Source of the DNA: Histomonas meleagridis | Taxonomy: Eukaryota; Parabasalia; Tritrichomonadida; Dientamoebidae | Assembly (NCBI GenBank): GCA_020186115.1 | Contig: WSYJ01000186.1 | Location: 2,587,501-2,651,500 of the forward strand | Reading direction: 5' to 3' | Length of the DNA: 64,000 bases | Shown: positions 11,255-20,972 of the stretch, in pieces | Layout: every line of letters starts with the position of its first letter | Numbering within the stretch: position 1 is the first letter of the stretch | Notes under the pieces: model-generated | Database searches by the model: none | What the model was told of the DNA's origin: nothing | Seen by the model: only the letters and a program-made list of their open reading frames with translations | Made by a program: the position numbers and the translations under genes

Positions 11255-11260
11255 TCACTT
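11255..11260 (+). promoter_or_regulatory. Initiator (Inr) of the WD40 gene
   Basis: TCACTT matches the trichomonad initiator TCA-Y-W and lies 15 bases before the ATG at 11275. That is the usual very short 5' leader distance in this group. An AACGTCC element sits about 15 bases upstream. Confidence 0.55.
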
Positions 11261-11274
11261 TTAATAAAAAAATA

Positions 11275-12375
11275 ATGAATTTGGGGATGGACCAATCCCA
11301 GAATCTCTCAGAGAAAAACAAGAGTCTTCAAACAGAAAACAGAAGGCTCCGAGAACGCTTGATGGAACTTTATGTACAAATTAACACTTTAAATGCAATT
11401 TCAGATGATCTTGGAATGAAAGCCTCTCTTTCATCAGAAACTTTAAAGTATCGAAGGCTCTCTTCTGCCGCAGCAAATCCATTTCGTTTTGCTCAAACCG
11501 AAAGTTTAATTATTCCAGGTGGTGCAATATATTCTGCTTCTATGAGTCCTAAAGACGAAAACATTGCTCTCGCATCACTCTCAGGATCAATCACAATCAT
11601 GACATCAGATCTCAAAACATCATTTGTTTTACCAGGACATTCACTTGCATGCCGTGATGTCCATTGGAGTAATATTGGACTTGTATCTTGTGGGTTTGAT
11701 AAATTGATCAAGATATGGGATGTCCATTCTGGCACTAGTCAAGATTTCGAAACTAATGGTCTTGCACATTCAGTATGTGGAAATGCAGATGATTTAAACA
11801 CCATTTTTGCTGCATCTGGAGACAAGATATATTGGATTGACAAGCGCCGAGATACACCAGTCACAATACCATCTGATAGCCCAACTACAGCAGTAACTTT
11901 GTTCAAAGATTACATCATCTTCGGCGGTTACGACGGTTTTATCAATATTTTTGACAAAAGAAATCTTCAATCGGGAAGAATTGCACATATTGATCTTGCA
12001 GGTGGACCAATTAGTTCCCTTTCTCGGGTCCTTGACTCTGGAAGGTGTATTGCTTCAACAGTCACATCTCCACATAAAATGTTGATCATTGGAAATGAAG
12101 TCAACCAGGTAGATTTGAAGAATGACGCTCCTGGGAGATTTGGTTGCAGGGCTAGTATCAATGATAAGAGCCTTTTGTTTGAAGGTAATCATGCAACTGT
12201 ATGTGGAGGTAAAACTGCAGTCTTCTGCGATGGCGCAGCTGGATGTGTGCCACAGATGCTAGAAGACGTCGGCGGATTCATATATGGAGCATTATTTATG
12301 AATGATATATCTCAGAAGATCTTGACTTACAGCGAAGATGGTGTTGTTTCTGTTTGGTCGCTTCACAGATTCTAA
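11275..12375 (+). CDS. WD40-repeat protein with N-terminal coiled coil
   Basis: A 366-residue protein. Residues about 8-45 form a short coiled coil (EKNKSLQTENRRLRERL). From about residue 75 to the end there are WD40-type blades, seen most clearly as GFDKLIKIWDVHSG, GGYDGFINIFDKRN and the last YSEDGVVSVWSLHRF. The order coiled coil then WD40 propeller resembles ATG16-type autophagy proteins, but many scaffold proteins share it, so only the fold is called. A second ATG at codon 5 (11287) is an alternative start. The stop is followed by AA (TAAA). Confidence 0.7.
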   Translation: MNLGMDQSQNLSEKNKSLQTENRRLRERLMELYVQINTLNAISDDLGMKASLSSETLKYRRLSSAAANPFRFAQTESLIIPGGAIYSASMSPKDENIALASLSGSITIMTSDLKTSFVLPGHSLACRDVHWSNIGLVSCGFDKLIKIWDVHSGTSQDFETNGLAHSVCGNADDLNTIFAASGDKIYWIDKRRDTPVTIPSDSPTTAVTLFKDYIIFGGYDGFINIFDKRNLQSGRIAHIDLAGGPISSLSRVLDSGRCIASTVTSPHKMLIIGNEVNQVDLKNDAPGRFGCRASINDKSLLFEGNHATVCGGKTAVFCDGAAGCVPQMLEDVGGFIYGALFMNDISQKILTYSEDGVVSVWSLHRF

Positions 12376-12545
12376 ATAAATGATTTATTAATGTAATAAA
12401 TTTAAGAATTTATAATCAATTCTAAATTTTTAGGAAAAAACCAAGTGTATCAGCATAACTTTTTTAATTAAAACCGATCAGAAAAGTGCTTTTCTGTTTC
12501 GGCGCCACCAAAAATCTTTTCATTCAAAAATTTGAAGTGAATTGA

Positions 12546-12551
12546 ATCACT
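12546..12551 (+). promoter_or_regulatory. Initiator (Inr) of the kinase gene
   Basis: TCACTG fits the trichomonad initiator. It lies 16 bases before the ATG at 12562, which supports that ATG as the start even though its frame is interrupted a few codons later. Confidence 0.5.
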
Positions 12552-12561
12552 GTACGTTAAA

Positions 12562-13835
12562 ATGCCGCCCAAATAAAATCAACGAATAAAACAAGAAGAT
12601 GCTTAAGCCAGTATAAAATTGGAAATACTATTGGGAAAGGAGGGTTCGGTAAAGTTGTAAGAGCATTTGATCTGATTGAAAAAAGAGAAGTTGCTATTAA
12701 ATGCATAAAACATGATTTTGATCAACGTAGATTATCAAGAATTGATCGTGAAGTTAAAATCCATCAAACCCTCAAACACCGAAATATTGTCCAATTTTAT
12801 GCATATTTTGAAGAAGATGGAGTTTCATATATTGTCATGGAATATTGTCCCAATGGTAATATTTTAGATGTTATGGATAAATATGAAAACAAACAAATAC
12901 CTATTGATCAAGTACGTCATTACATATATGATTTAGTTCAAGCTGTTAGATATTTGCATTCAAAGATTATAGTACATCGTGATATAAAACCAAGTAATAT
13001 GCTTTTAGATAAAGACAATAATATAAAGTTATGCGATTTTGGCCTTGCTACCACAATTAACTCACTTAAACTTGAAGGCAATACTATTTGCGGAACACTT
13101 AACTACATTTCACCAGAAATTTACAACCAAAAAGGAGTTACACTTGTATCTGATTTATGGAGCATTGGTGGTGTCTTATTTACACTTGTCACAGGTCATC
13201 CACCATTTGCAAGTGCAAGCAGAGATGAAACTTTAAAACTTGCAAAAAATGGAAGCTTTGAACTTCCACCAGATGTAGATCCTAAAGCAGCTGATTTAAT
13301 ATGTCGTTTACTTAACAAAAAGATGAATGAACGTCCAACAATAGCAGATATATTATCACATCCATTCATAACAAATAGCACTATTATAGAACCAAAGAAA
13401 TGTCCATTTAATGGTGGCGTTGTTGAAATTCAAGCAGATGGAACAATTGTTCTTGATTTGTTTGAACACCCAACATTATTCAAAATTCTTTCAAATGGAA
13501 AACAAATACAAATATCTACAAAAAAAGGTAATCTTACAAAAACATATGAGATTAATCAAATACCACAGAAATATAAAGAAAGATATGAATTTACATTAAA
13601 AATAGTTAATCAAGCAGAAAGACATAAGCCTTTGGTTATATGGAATGCCAACAGTGGGAAGTATGTTCTTTTTGGTAATAAATCTTTAGGTTTAATTAGA
13701 GGCAAAAAAGTAATGATAATTCCTGAAGGACATAAAACTGAAATTAGAACAGCTATGTTAACTATTGTTGAAGCTGTGATGGCGACTGGACAACCAAAAT
13801 GGCCTGTTGTAGTTGGATTAAAAAACGACGGTTAA
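12562..13835 (+). CDS. Polo-like (PLK4/SAK-like) Ser/Thr protein kinase, one-base frame break near the start
   Basis: The kinase domain is complete in one frame from about 12610. It has the glycine loop GKGGFGKV, the ATP lysine in EVAIKCI, the catalytic loop HRDIKPSN, the DFG motif in LCDFGLAT, SPE, and the HPFI end of the domain. The C-terminal about 150 residues contain a Polo-box-like stretch (GGVVEIQADGTIVLDL) and a second beta-rich block, as in PLK4, the centriole/basal-body duplication kinase. This frame has no ATG before the domain: an in-frame stop ends at 12560. The ATG at 12562 runs into TAA after four codons. Adding one base at the CCC run (12568-12570) would join that ATG to the kinase frame and give about 424 residues. 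Without a correction the first in-frame ATG is 12837, which would lack the N-lobe. Confidence 0.72.
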
Positions 13836-14172
13836 TTAACCCGCCTGATAAATTTTCGGTTATTCCGGTGAATTAACTGTAGAATCGAATCTCATTTCCT
13901 GATCATATTATGAAGATCAAAATTAGTGTTTATTATTAATCCTTTATTAGTTTCTTGGTATAATAAAATGTTTGTAAAAGAATCATTTATTTTTGAAAAA
14001 AAACGTGTTTTTTTCCCGATAAATGGCGCCATTTAACCGAATTTGGCCAAAAAATCGCATTCAATTTTCGTTTTATTACTATCAAAAAGCCGGCTCAAAT
14101 TAGAACGGCTTCTGAAAAATTGAGACGAATTGAAAAGCCGTTGATGAAACATTCATAAAATCAACTTAAAGA
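13836..14172. other. Intergenic, no gene recognised
   Basis: Spacer between kinase and ankyrin genes. It holds AT-rich sequence and several Myb-like words (AACGG, TAACCG) but no open frame of coding quality. Confidence 0.5.
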
Positions 14173-16167
14173 ATGGATTCAAACACTCCATTTGCTGTCG
14201 AATCTGTTAAAAAATTCCTCCAACAATGCGTATTAATTCTTAATACTCTTCACGATTATGAAGGTAATCCAACTGTTAGACAAGAGATCCGTAATTTTTT
14301 AAGAACTTTTCATGTTGACTATTCCTCTGATATTATCAGTGTTATATTAACTTCTGCTGATCCTTTCCGTCCAAGGCATACACAAGCACTTGTTGATGTA
14401 TTATTTGATTTTTTGGATCCAGATCGTCGTGAACTTTTTGCCTATACAGCAGTCAAAAACAATATTTATTTCTTCTTTACATGCTGTGATCTTGGTCTTT
14501 TTACAGCCGATACAGTTGTTGATGCTTTTAGGCTTCGTTTTGCAGACGATAATAGTCCTCAGGGTGACAGTATGCTTGTTTCCCCTGAACTTGAAATTAT
14601 ATATGGTCCTGAAGCATACAATAAAAAGCTTGGATTGACCCCACAAGAATATCAAAATCTTAGTCGAGATTGTTGGATGAACTTCCGTTCACATCGTTTG
14701 TATTTTGGTGCTGATGATTTTGACTTAGCACTTATCAATGATGACATCAATAATGCGCGTGCATTATTTAATCCACAAAAGAATTTCGTTACACAACATA
14801 AGGTATCGATTGCAGGCTTACCAGAAACACAACATCCCATTGTTTCAGCAGCTATTTTATATCGTGCATATCAAGTATTTGAATTTCTTATTGGCGAATA
14901 TAAGCTTCCAATTAATGTACGCGATGCATATGGTTGGGGCGTCCTTCACTCAGCTGCGTATGTTGGTAACATCCAGCTTTTTGAGCGCCTTTATCAATTA
15001 GGCGAGACAAACATCAATGGTTGTTTATGTGCAGCAATTTGTGGGCGCAACATAGCAATGGTTGATTATCTTATCCAAAATTGTAAGTTATCAGTCTTTG
15101 AAGATCATTTCTACAATCTTCCAGCCATTTGGTATGCCTTTGAATTCCGTAATTATCATGTTATCCTTGATTTATATCCAATGGATCAGCTGAAGCCAGA
15201 TCTTGACAATTTTGCTTTATTCAAACCAATATATGAAGAATGTAGTGCAGTTGCGGAACCATCAAATGTTGTTGGCTATGATGGCGTACGTAAACTTTAT
15301 GTTGGTAATGATGGTCGATACAATAAATTAGTTGGGTTTACAGGTGTTGATGGGAAACAATATCAAAACTTACCATTTATAGGCGATTGTTTAGTTACAA
15401 TGTGTGCTCGAAAAGGATATCGCGACTTAATACATTTATTATATATACTTAAAGGAACAATGTCCAAAGTCGATGGATATGGACGAGATGTTTTTTCATA
15501 TGCAGCAGAACAAGGGTTTGAATTAATAGTTGCCGCATGTATGAAGTTAGGTCTAAAGTCAACGAACCCTGACAAGACGAATCGTGAGCCATTATATTAT
15601 TCATCACGAAACAATTTCTTCCTTGTTAACTCAGTTTATTATAATGTATTTAAAGTAATACCAGATAAATATTTGGGAGTAGCAGTACAATATCAAGCAA
15701 AGAATGTGATGATATATACATTCCGTTTAATGGCTCAAGATCCAAATGTTAAAGTACGAGCGTTTGACGTGTATCTTAGATTAGCAGCTGAGGCTCACGC
15801 TGCAAAAGCATTGGAGTTGTTGTTCGACTTCGGTGCTGATATTAAAGGATATAAATGTAAAGATCCAGGAGACTTACATCCATTGGTTATAGCAGCGGGT
15901 AATGGCGACGTGGAATGCATGCGAATATTGTTGGAGAACCGCGCGTGGCCTGACGCATCGCATATGGTAAATCCATTCAAGAAGGTCACAGCAATGCAGG
16001 CAGCACAAGAAAGCGGTAACCCTGCGGCTGTGGAACTGCTCAACTTGTACAAGAACACAAAGGAATATAAGCATAAGAAGACGAAAAAGAACTTGAAGAA
16101 GACAGAAAAGGTGTGCAAGAAGGTACAAAAGGTTTGTAACTTCATCCAGAGATTGACTGAAAATTAA
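14173..16167 (+). CDS. Ankyrin-repeat protein (664 residues)
   Basis: An intact frame from ATG 14173. Residues 1-190 are an alpha-helical N-terminal region of the kind found in trichomonad ankyrin proteins. From about residue 200 onward there are ankyrin-like helix pairs, for example GWGVLHSAAYVGNIQLFERL, AAICGRNIAMVDYLIQ and a clear last pair, HPLVIAAGNGDVECMRILLE. The C-terminus (about 640-664) is Lys-rich and may bind nucleic acid or acidic partners. Base composition is richer in G and C than in the DUF3447 loci, and the gene lacks their spacer. A protein-protein interaction role is inferred; no catalytic motif is visible. Confidence 0.75.
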   Translation: MDSNTPFAVESVKKFLQQCVLILNTLHDYEGNPTVRQEIRNFLRTFHVDYSSDIISVILTSADPFRPRHTQALVDVLFDFLDPDRRELFAYTAVKNNIYFFFTCCDLGLFTADTVVDAFRLRFADDNSPQGDSMLVSPELEIIYGPEAYNKKLGLTPQEYQNLSRDCWMNFRSHRLYFGADDFDLALINDDINNARALFNPQKNFVTQHKVSIAGLPETQHPIVSAAILYRAYQVFEFLIGEYKLPINVRDAYGWGVLHSAAYVGNIQLFERLYQLGETNINGCLCAAICGRNIAMVDYLIQNCKLSVFEDHFYNLPAIWYAFEFRNYHVILDLYPMDQLKPDLDNFALFKPIYEECSAVAEPSNVVGYDGVRKLYVGNDGRYNKLVGFTGVDGKQYQNLPFIGDCLVTMCARKGYRDLIHLLYILKGTMSKVDGYGRDVFSYAAEQGFELIVAACMKLGLKSTNPDKTNREPLYYSSRNNFFLVNSVYYNVFKVIPDKYLGVAVQYQAKNVMIYTFRLMAQDPNVKVRAFDVYLRLAAEAHAAKALELLFDFGADIKGYKCKDPGDLHPLVIAAGNGDVECMRILLENRAWPDASHMVNPFKKVTAMQAAQESGNPAAVELLNLYKNTKEYKHKKTKKNLKKTEKVCKKVQKVCNFIQRLTEN

Positions 16168-16664
16168 TGAATTAATAAAAATTTACTAAAAATTGATAAT
16201 AAAATTCATTTTTTCTTTATATAGAAAAATGCGAATGAAACATTTGCTGTGGCGTTTGCCTCTCGACATGATTAGCATTGATATTTGCCTTGCGACATAA
16301 TTAGCATTGAGATTTACCTAGCGATATGTTTAGCATTGAGATTTACCTTGCGACATAATTAGTATTTGAGACAGCTTTTACTTCTCTGTATAATCAACGT
16401 TGGAGAGAGCATTCACTTCGCCGTCCAATTCATATATAGTTTAGGCTTTATTGTAATGAACTTCAAATTCTTTTTTAATATAAATTTTTGGTAATAAAAA
16501 TGATTTGAACAATAGACAAATTAAATGATCAAGAAACTGTTTTCCACATAAAAAAACCATCGTCATGACGAATGAATTTCCTATTGTTTGTCTACGCTAA
16601 CAGTCATAATTCAGATATCTTATGAAAATGATTAAAAAGAAATTTAATAATGTGTTTACAAAAA
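16168..16664. other. Intergenic region containing a 29-bp tandem repeat
   Basis: No gene is seen. Apart from the tandem repeat at 16263-16370 it is AT-rich spacer between two genes that converge on it. Confidence 0.5.
16263..16370. repeat. 29-bp tandem repeat, about 3.7 copies
   Basis: Units begin TCGACATGA, GCGACATAA, GCGATATGT and GCGACATAA. They share the core TTAGCATTGA followed by ATTT and CCT, with a period of exactly 29 bp. It lies in the 3' region shared by two convergent genes. Its function is unknown. Confidence 0.85.
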
Positions 16665-19076
16665 TTAATTCGATTTATTCGAATTATTTCGCTTTCTTTT
16701 CATAACAAGAGCATATATAATAGCAGCTGCTAACACAACAACCACCAACACCGATATTACGATTCCCGCTATTTTGCCTGTTTGTTTATTTTTATTATCT
16801 TCGATTTTGATGACAACAGCTCTAAATGTTCTTAAGCTATCGATACCGTTCATCGAAACAGTTACTTCGTTACCACTTACATCACACTTTGTATTTTTCG
16901 ATTTTAATACGCATGTAATATCATTTTCAGTGTCAACTTTGATTTTTGCAGTTCGCTTAAATTTACTTCCTACAGAATGTTGTGCATTATATCCAAGGAA
17001 AACTACGACATGACAATTATCTAATGAAGTTTCATTCGTATCTTTTGGACACCATGTAGCCAAATCATGAATTTCTACATTAACTTCATCCTCTTCATTA
17101 TATTCGGGGTTTTGTGAATCTCTTGGGAATTCCATTTTAACTTTATTTCTATTATTTGGTTGGAAGACAGTGTTATTTAAAACAGCCTTCATAACAGGCG
17201 ACCATTTTTTATAATCATCTTTAAGTTGATTAATGACATCACAATCTTCCCAAAAATATCGATGTGAATAATCATTCCAAAAACATGGAACCGAACCAAT
17301 TGAAAGATGGATACTAAATATTTCATCGAAATATTCCTTGAGTATACTTGGATCAGTCATATCTATTAATGATATTGGACGAGAGCCCATATGATATCGA
17401 AGTTGCCAAGCTCTCATTCGTGTATAATCACTAATACTAACAGTACTACCTGATATAAAACTAATTTCATAACCTGCAACAGCTGTAAACTTCGCCCATT
17501 GTGGTAATATCCATGCAGTATTCAATGAATAACCTTTTGATGCATTATCTCTAAATAATTTAAAATGATAAAAATGATCGGCCATTAAAGGTATAGTAAT
17601 TGTTAAATCATCACGTTCATCTTCAAGTAAATAATATGGAAGGACATTTGGTACTAACTCTTTACAATTAGGTACAAAAGAGACTGTGTTCCATGAATAA
17701 TAATCAAAATGTAATCCATTTGCGGGGGGTCGATGTCCATTATTCAGAAGTCTTGTAAGATTTTTAAGAAAGGATTTATGCGCTAATCCATTAGCTTCAA
17801 ATAAAAGTGTTGCGGTAGATCGTGTACCAGAATATGTTGGATAAAGATATTCTTTTAGATTTCGATCATACGCATAACTATCGCGAATTAATTCGCATGT
17901 GTCTGTGTGACAATTTGAAAAATTCTCTTCAAAATGTTCTTCATCATATGGAAAGCCAATGTGTATCATTGTGGGCTCTAAGAAATAAAATGTTGGTAAA
18001 TATTCTTTAGTTGTATCTGGCCAAACTGTCCATTGGAAATTCGCTAAAAAGATATCACGATCTTCAGTATTAGGGAAACATTTCGTTAAATTATGAAATG
18101 GTACCGATGCTCCAAAACCTAATGGTTGAACTTGATATACTTCTTTAAATTCATTCTGGAAATATTCAAGTGCATCCTCATATGATGTTGAATTATGTTC
18201 GATTAAATAATATGAAATTTCAAAGCTTTTACGTGGCTTAATTGAAATTTTAAATGACGTTTCATATGTCATGTTATACCAACTCTTAAATAAACGCCAC
18301 AAATGTAAGAAACTTTCATCAAGTATATCATATGTTATCATATGTGTGGCATTAGCTATAAGTGGGACTGCTGAATAACTACTATTCATGTCAAAGCTCA
18401 TCGAAAACCAGTGTTTAATTTTGGCCGGAAAATCATATGGATTCGCGATTGCTAATGTTTGTAACGTAAATTTGTCAGTGGTAGTAATACTGGCTGTGAT
18501 TTTTTGAACATTTGGATGATTAGGTACTGTAGATTTAGTATAATTAGAATACGTTTTAAACGGTTCGAGATATAAAGTAACTTCTGGTATCAAAAATGTG
18601 GCATCTGTAGAGCCCGTATTAATAAGCTGAAGACGAAATGATGGATCAGTGGTGGCACTAAGGTTTCTTGGGTTACTAAGTGTGTAAACTCGATAATCTC
18701 CATGAGGTGCATTAGCTCCATATTTCATATCAGCATGAGGATGAGTATTGGCCATATGAAGAAAACATTGAGCATCAGGATTTGGTGTCCCTGAAGCGCG
18801 ACAATTCGTGCGAATGTGTGTATAATTGACATTTGGAATTGTAGAAATTCTATCCCAAAATTGAACAACACCACCACTGTTAGTGTTTCCAACTTTGATC
18901 CAGTCTGCTGTCTTTTCATAATTTCCTGTAGACCAAATTTCATTTGAAAAATTTGCTAACGGGATTGTGTATGAAGGAGTCGGATCAGTATATTCTCTAT
19001 ACGTGAAGAAGTGAGCAGCAGGATCATCGCCATAAACACCATCGCTCAATCCAAGGATAAACAAGAAAAAAAACAT
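16665..19076 (-). CDS. Large type I surface membrane protein of unknown family
   Basis: An 803-residue protein starting at ATG 19074-19076. Residues 1-16 are a hydrophobic signal peptide. An ectodomain of about 750 residues follows, with many N-x-S/T sequons and aromatic-rich segments (Tyr, Trp, Phe). A single transmembrane helix lies near residues 768-790 (VISVLVVVVLAAAIIYALV), followed by a short basic tail of about 12 residues. The ectodomain has the look of a secreted carbohydrate-active or adhesive fold, but I do not recognise the family and see no sure catalytic motif. Upstream (minus sense) is ATCGTTAAAGGGCCCCTA, which resembles the sequence before EXO1. Confidence 0.75.
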   Translation of the reverse strand: MFFFLFILGLSDGVYGDDPAAHFFTYREYTDPTPSYTIPLANFSNEIWSTGNYEKTADWIKVGNTNSGGVVQFWDRISTIPNVNYTHIRTNCRASGTPNPDAQCFLHMANTHPHADMKYGANAPHGDYRVYTLSNPRNLSATTDPSFRLQLINTGSTDATFLIPEVTLYLEPFKTYSNYTKSTVPNHPNVQKITASITTTDKFTLQTLAIANPYDFPAKIKHWFSMSFDMNSSYSAVPLIANATHMITYDILDESFLHLWRLFKSWYNMTYETSFKISIKPRKSFEISYYLIEHNSTSYEDALEYFQNEFKEVYQVQPLGFGASVPFHNLTKCFPNTEDRDIFLANFQWTVWPDTTKEYLPTFYFLEPTMIHIGFPYDEEHFEENFSNCHTDTCELIRDSYAYDRNLKEYLYPTYSGTRSTATLLFEANGLAHKSFLKNLTRLLNNGHRPPANGLHFDYYSWNTVSFVPNCKELVPNVLPYYLLEDERDDLTITIPLMADHFYHFKLFRDNASKGYSLNTAWILPQWAKFTAVAGYEISFISGSTVSISDYTRMRAWQLRYHMGSRPISLIDMTDPSILKEYFDEIFSIHLSIGSVPCFWNDYSHRYFWEDCDVINQLKDDYKKWSPVMKAVLNNTVFQPNNRNKVKMEFPRDSQNPEYNEEDEVNVEIHDLATWCPKDTNETSLDNCHVVVFLGYNAQHSVGSKFKRTAKIKVDTENDITCVLKSKNTKCDVSGNEVTVSMNGIDSLRTFRAVVIKIEDNKNKQTGKIAGIVISVLVVVVLAAAIIYALVMKRKRNNSNKSN

Positions 19077-20022
19077 TTATTGTTCAAACCTGAATTCAGT
19101 TCAAAGTTTGAATGGAAGTGCGTTTAATCACTGAAATACTGATTTGAAAATTCAAAATTAATTAACTGTAACTAATTGTGTTGAATATAGGGGCCCTTTA
19201 ACGATCGGTGGCCACCAATAAAGCATTGAATTCCCGAATTAATAACGATACAATTTTTGAAAGAAAAATCGACGAAACTTTTTTATACGATATTGAAAAA
19301 TTTTCTTGTTGTATACCAATAGCTAAAAGATATTTGTCCAAATCAATTAGAGCACAACATACAACTGATTTCATTGAAATTTTGATACAATTCTAAATCT
19401 ATATTTTAAAAATTGCCTTATATGCAAATAACTAATTTTTATAGACAAAGTAATAAGTCAGTAAAATTTTCGTTCTTGAGCATATTATTTCTATTACTTT
19501 TTCATTTTAGTATGTTTCATTGTTTGTACATTTCGTGGAGCGATTTTTCCAACATAATTAACATTTTTTAAGTCAGATATTTGTTGATATCAACAAGCGA
19601 AGACAAGCTATAACATTCAGAAACAAATATAGTTGAAGTTATTGAATCATATGAATATGTCAAGATGATGGCATTATTGACGTAATATTTTTTATGATGT
19701 TTCTGATGTAGATGTTAATTCATGTGTTTCTATGTTTTGTGATTTACTTTTAGGTTTAAATCCCTCACGTTCTCTTAATTATTTTGATGTGGTTTGTCAA
19801 ATGCTCCACCAATATCAATGGCTTTAGTGCGTCTTCTGAATATTTTGTAAATATACGCCTTAATTGCAATTGTTTTTCGGGATGTAAATAATCTATGCAA
19901 CGTGTCATAAAGTACATTTAATATTATTTCGTGAAATGTGAAGAATATTCTTCCAAATTATGCAAATTTAAAAAAAAATTCTCTTTGAATTAAGAAAAAA
20001 CCGTTTATTTCCGATTTTTATT
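19077..20022. other. Intergenic, possible faint coding relic
   Basis: About 0.95 kb. A short GTG-initiated frame (19208-19396) and another open stretch around 19700-19830 have coding-like composition but no start, no continuity and no recognised family. At most they are relics of an old gene, so no gene is called. Confidence 0.4.
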
Positions 20023-20042
20023 AACGTTTTTAGGGTGCCTTG
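20023..20042 (+). promoter_or_regulatory. Core promoter-like element of proteasome gene
   Basis: AACG, a T-run, AGGGT and CCTTG occur in the same order as before the ribosomal protein genes (CGG box, GGT or GG, CCTTT/CCTTG). It lies 32 bases before the ATG at 20074. Confidence 0.45.
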
Positions 20043-20073
20043 CTTTAGTTGGTCAAACAAAGATCAGTTGGCA

Positions 20074-20799
20074 ATGTCTTCCTCAGCAGATCGCTTCATC
20101 ACAATCTTTTCACCAGAAGGACGCCTTTGGCAAGTCGAATATGCATATAAAGCAGTTAAACAAGCAGAAGTTACTGCAGTTGCAGCAAAAGGCAAAGAAA
20201 GTGTTATTGTTGCTGTACAAAAGAAAGTTCAAGACAAACTTATTGATCCAACAACAGTTACTCACATGTTCAAAATCACTGATCATGTTGGTGCATGCCT
20301 TGTTGGACTTACTTCTGATGTTTATTATATCTGCAGGAGACTTCGTTATGAAGCTGCCTTATTTGAACACAAGAACGGAATTGAGATACCAGTTTCTATA
20401 TTAGCCAGCAGGTTATCTGAAATTCATCAAATTGAATCACAATATTCGTCTGCACGTCCAACAGCTGTATCATCCATTCTCTTTGGCTACGAACCATCCA
20501 AAAAGGATTTTGATCTGTACAAAGTTGATCCATCAGGTGTTTCATGTGGCTACAAAGCTGTCTCATGCGGTGTTAAAGAGACTGAAGCATTAAGTACACT
20601 TGAAAAGAAGATTCGTCCAATGGAGACCACAAAAGACACTGCCGAATTTGTTGTTTCTACACTTCAAACAGTTGTTGGTGCAGATTTCGATCCTAAAGAA
20701 ATCGAAGTTGCTGTTATTACCAAAGATAACACAAATTATCGCCTCATGAATGAAGATGAGATCAACATAATTCTCACGGCAGTTGCTGAAAAAGATTAA
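20074..20799 (+). CDS. PSMA6: 20S proteasome subunit alpha-1 (PSMA6-like)
   Basis: A structural alpha-ring subunit of the 20S proteasome, the main ATP-dependent protein degradation machine. The ATG at 20074 gives 241 residues beginning MSSSADRFITIFSPEGRL, the classic alpha-subunit N-terminus that gates the pore. The YAYKAVKQAE helix, QKKVQDKLIDPTTVTHMFKI and CGYKAVSCGVKETEA are closest to the PSMA6 (alpha-1, iota) type. The in-frame GTG at 20035 gives an upstream extension that lies in the promoter and is not used. No catalytic threonine is expected in an alpha subunit. The frame is complete. Confidence 0.9.
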   Translation: MSSSADRFITIFSPEGRLWQVEYAYKAVKQAEVTAVAAKGKESVIVAVQKKVQDKLIDPTTVTHMFKITDHVGACLVGLTSDVYYICRRLRYEAALFEHKNGIEIPVSILASRLSEIHQIESQYSSARPTAVSSILFGYEPSKKDFDLYKVDPSGVSCGYKAVSCGVKETEALSTLEKKIRPMETTKDTAEFVVSTLQTVVGADFDPKEIEVAVITKDNTNYRLMNEDEINIILTAVAEKD

Positions 20800-20972
20800 T
20801 CAGTAAAAGCTTTTTTTATAAAATTGAATTACAAACTATCAAAAAATGAGACGAAAAAACTCTACTTCAACTTTGAATTGGCAAGAAAATATTTTTCTGT
20901 TCCATTTGTAAAGTGGTATTCGATTTGTGGATTTGTTTTTATTTGCGTTTGAAGATATAAAATCCCATTTTG

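Noticed and set aside
15795..16145. 116-codon minus-strand frame opposite the end of the 664-residue ankyrin gene
   Set aside because: Shadow of the real ankyrin gene with its Lys-rich tail.
19208..19396. 62-codon frame with GTG start
   Set aside because: No ATG, no similarity recognised and no continuation; at best a relic.
20035..20073. GTG-initiated N-terminal extension of the proteasome subunit
   Set aside because: It lies within the promoter-like sequence, and the ATG at 20074 gives the conserved alpha-subunit N-terminus.
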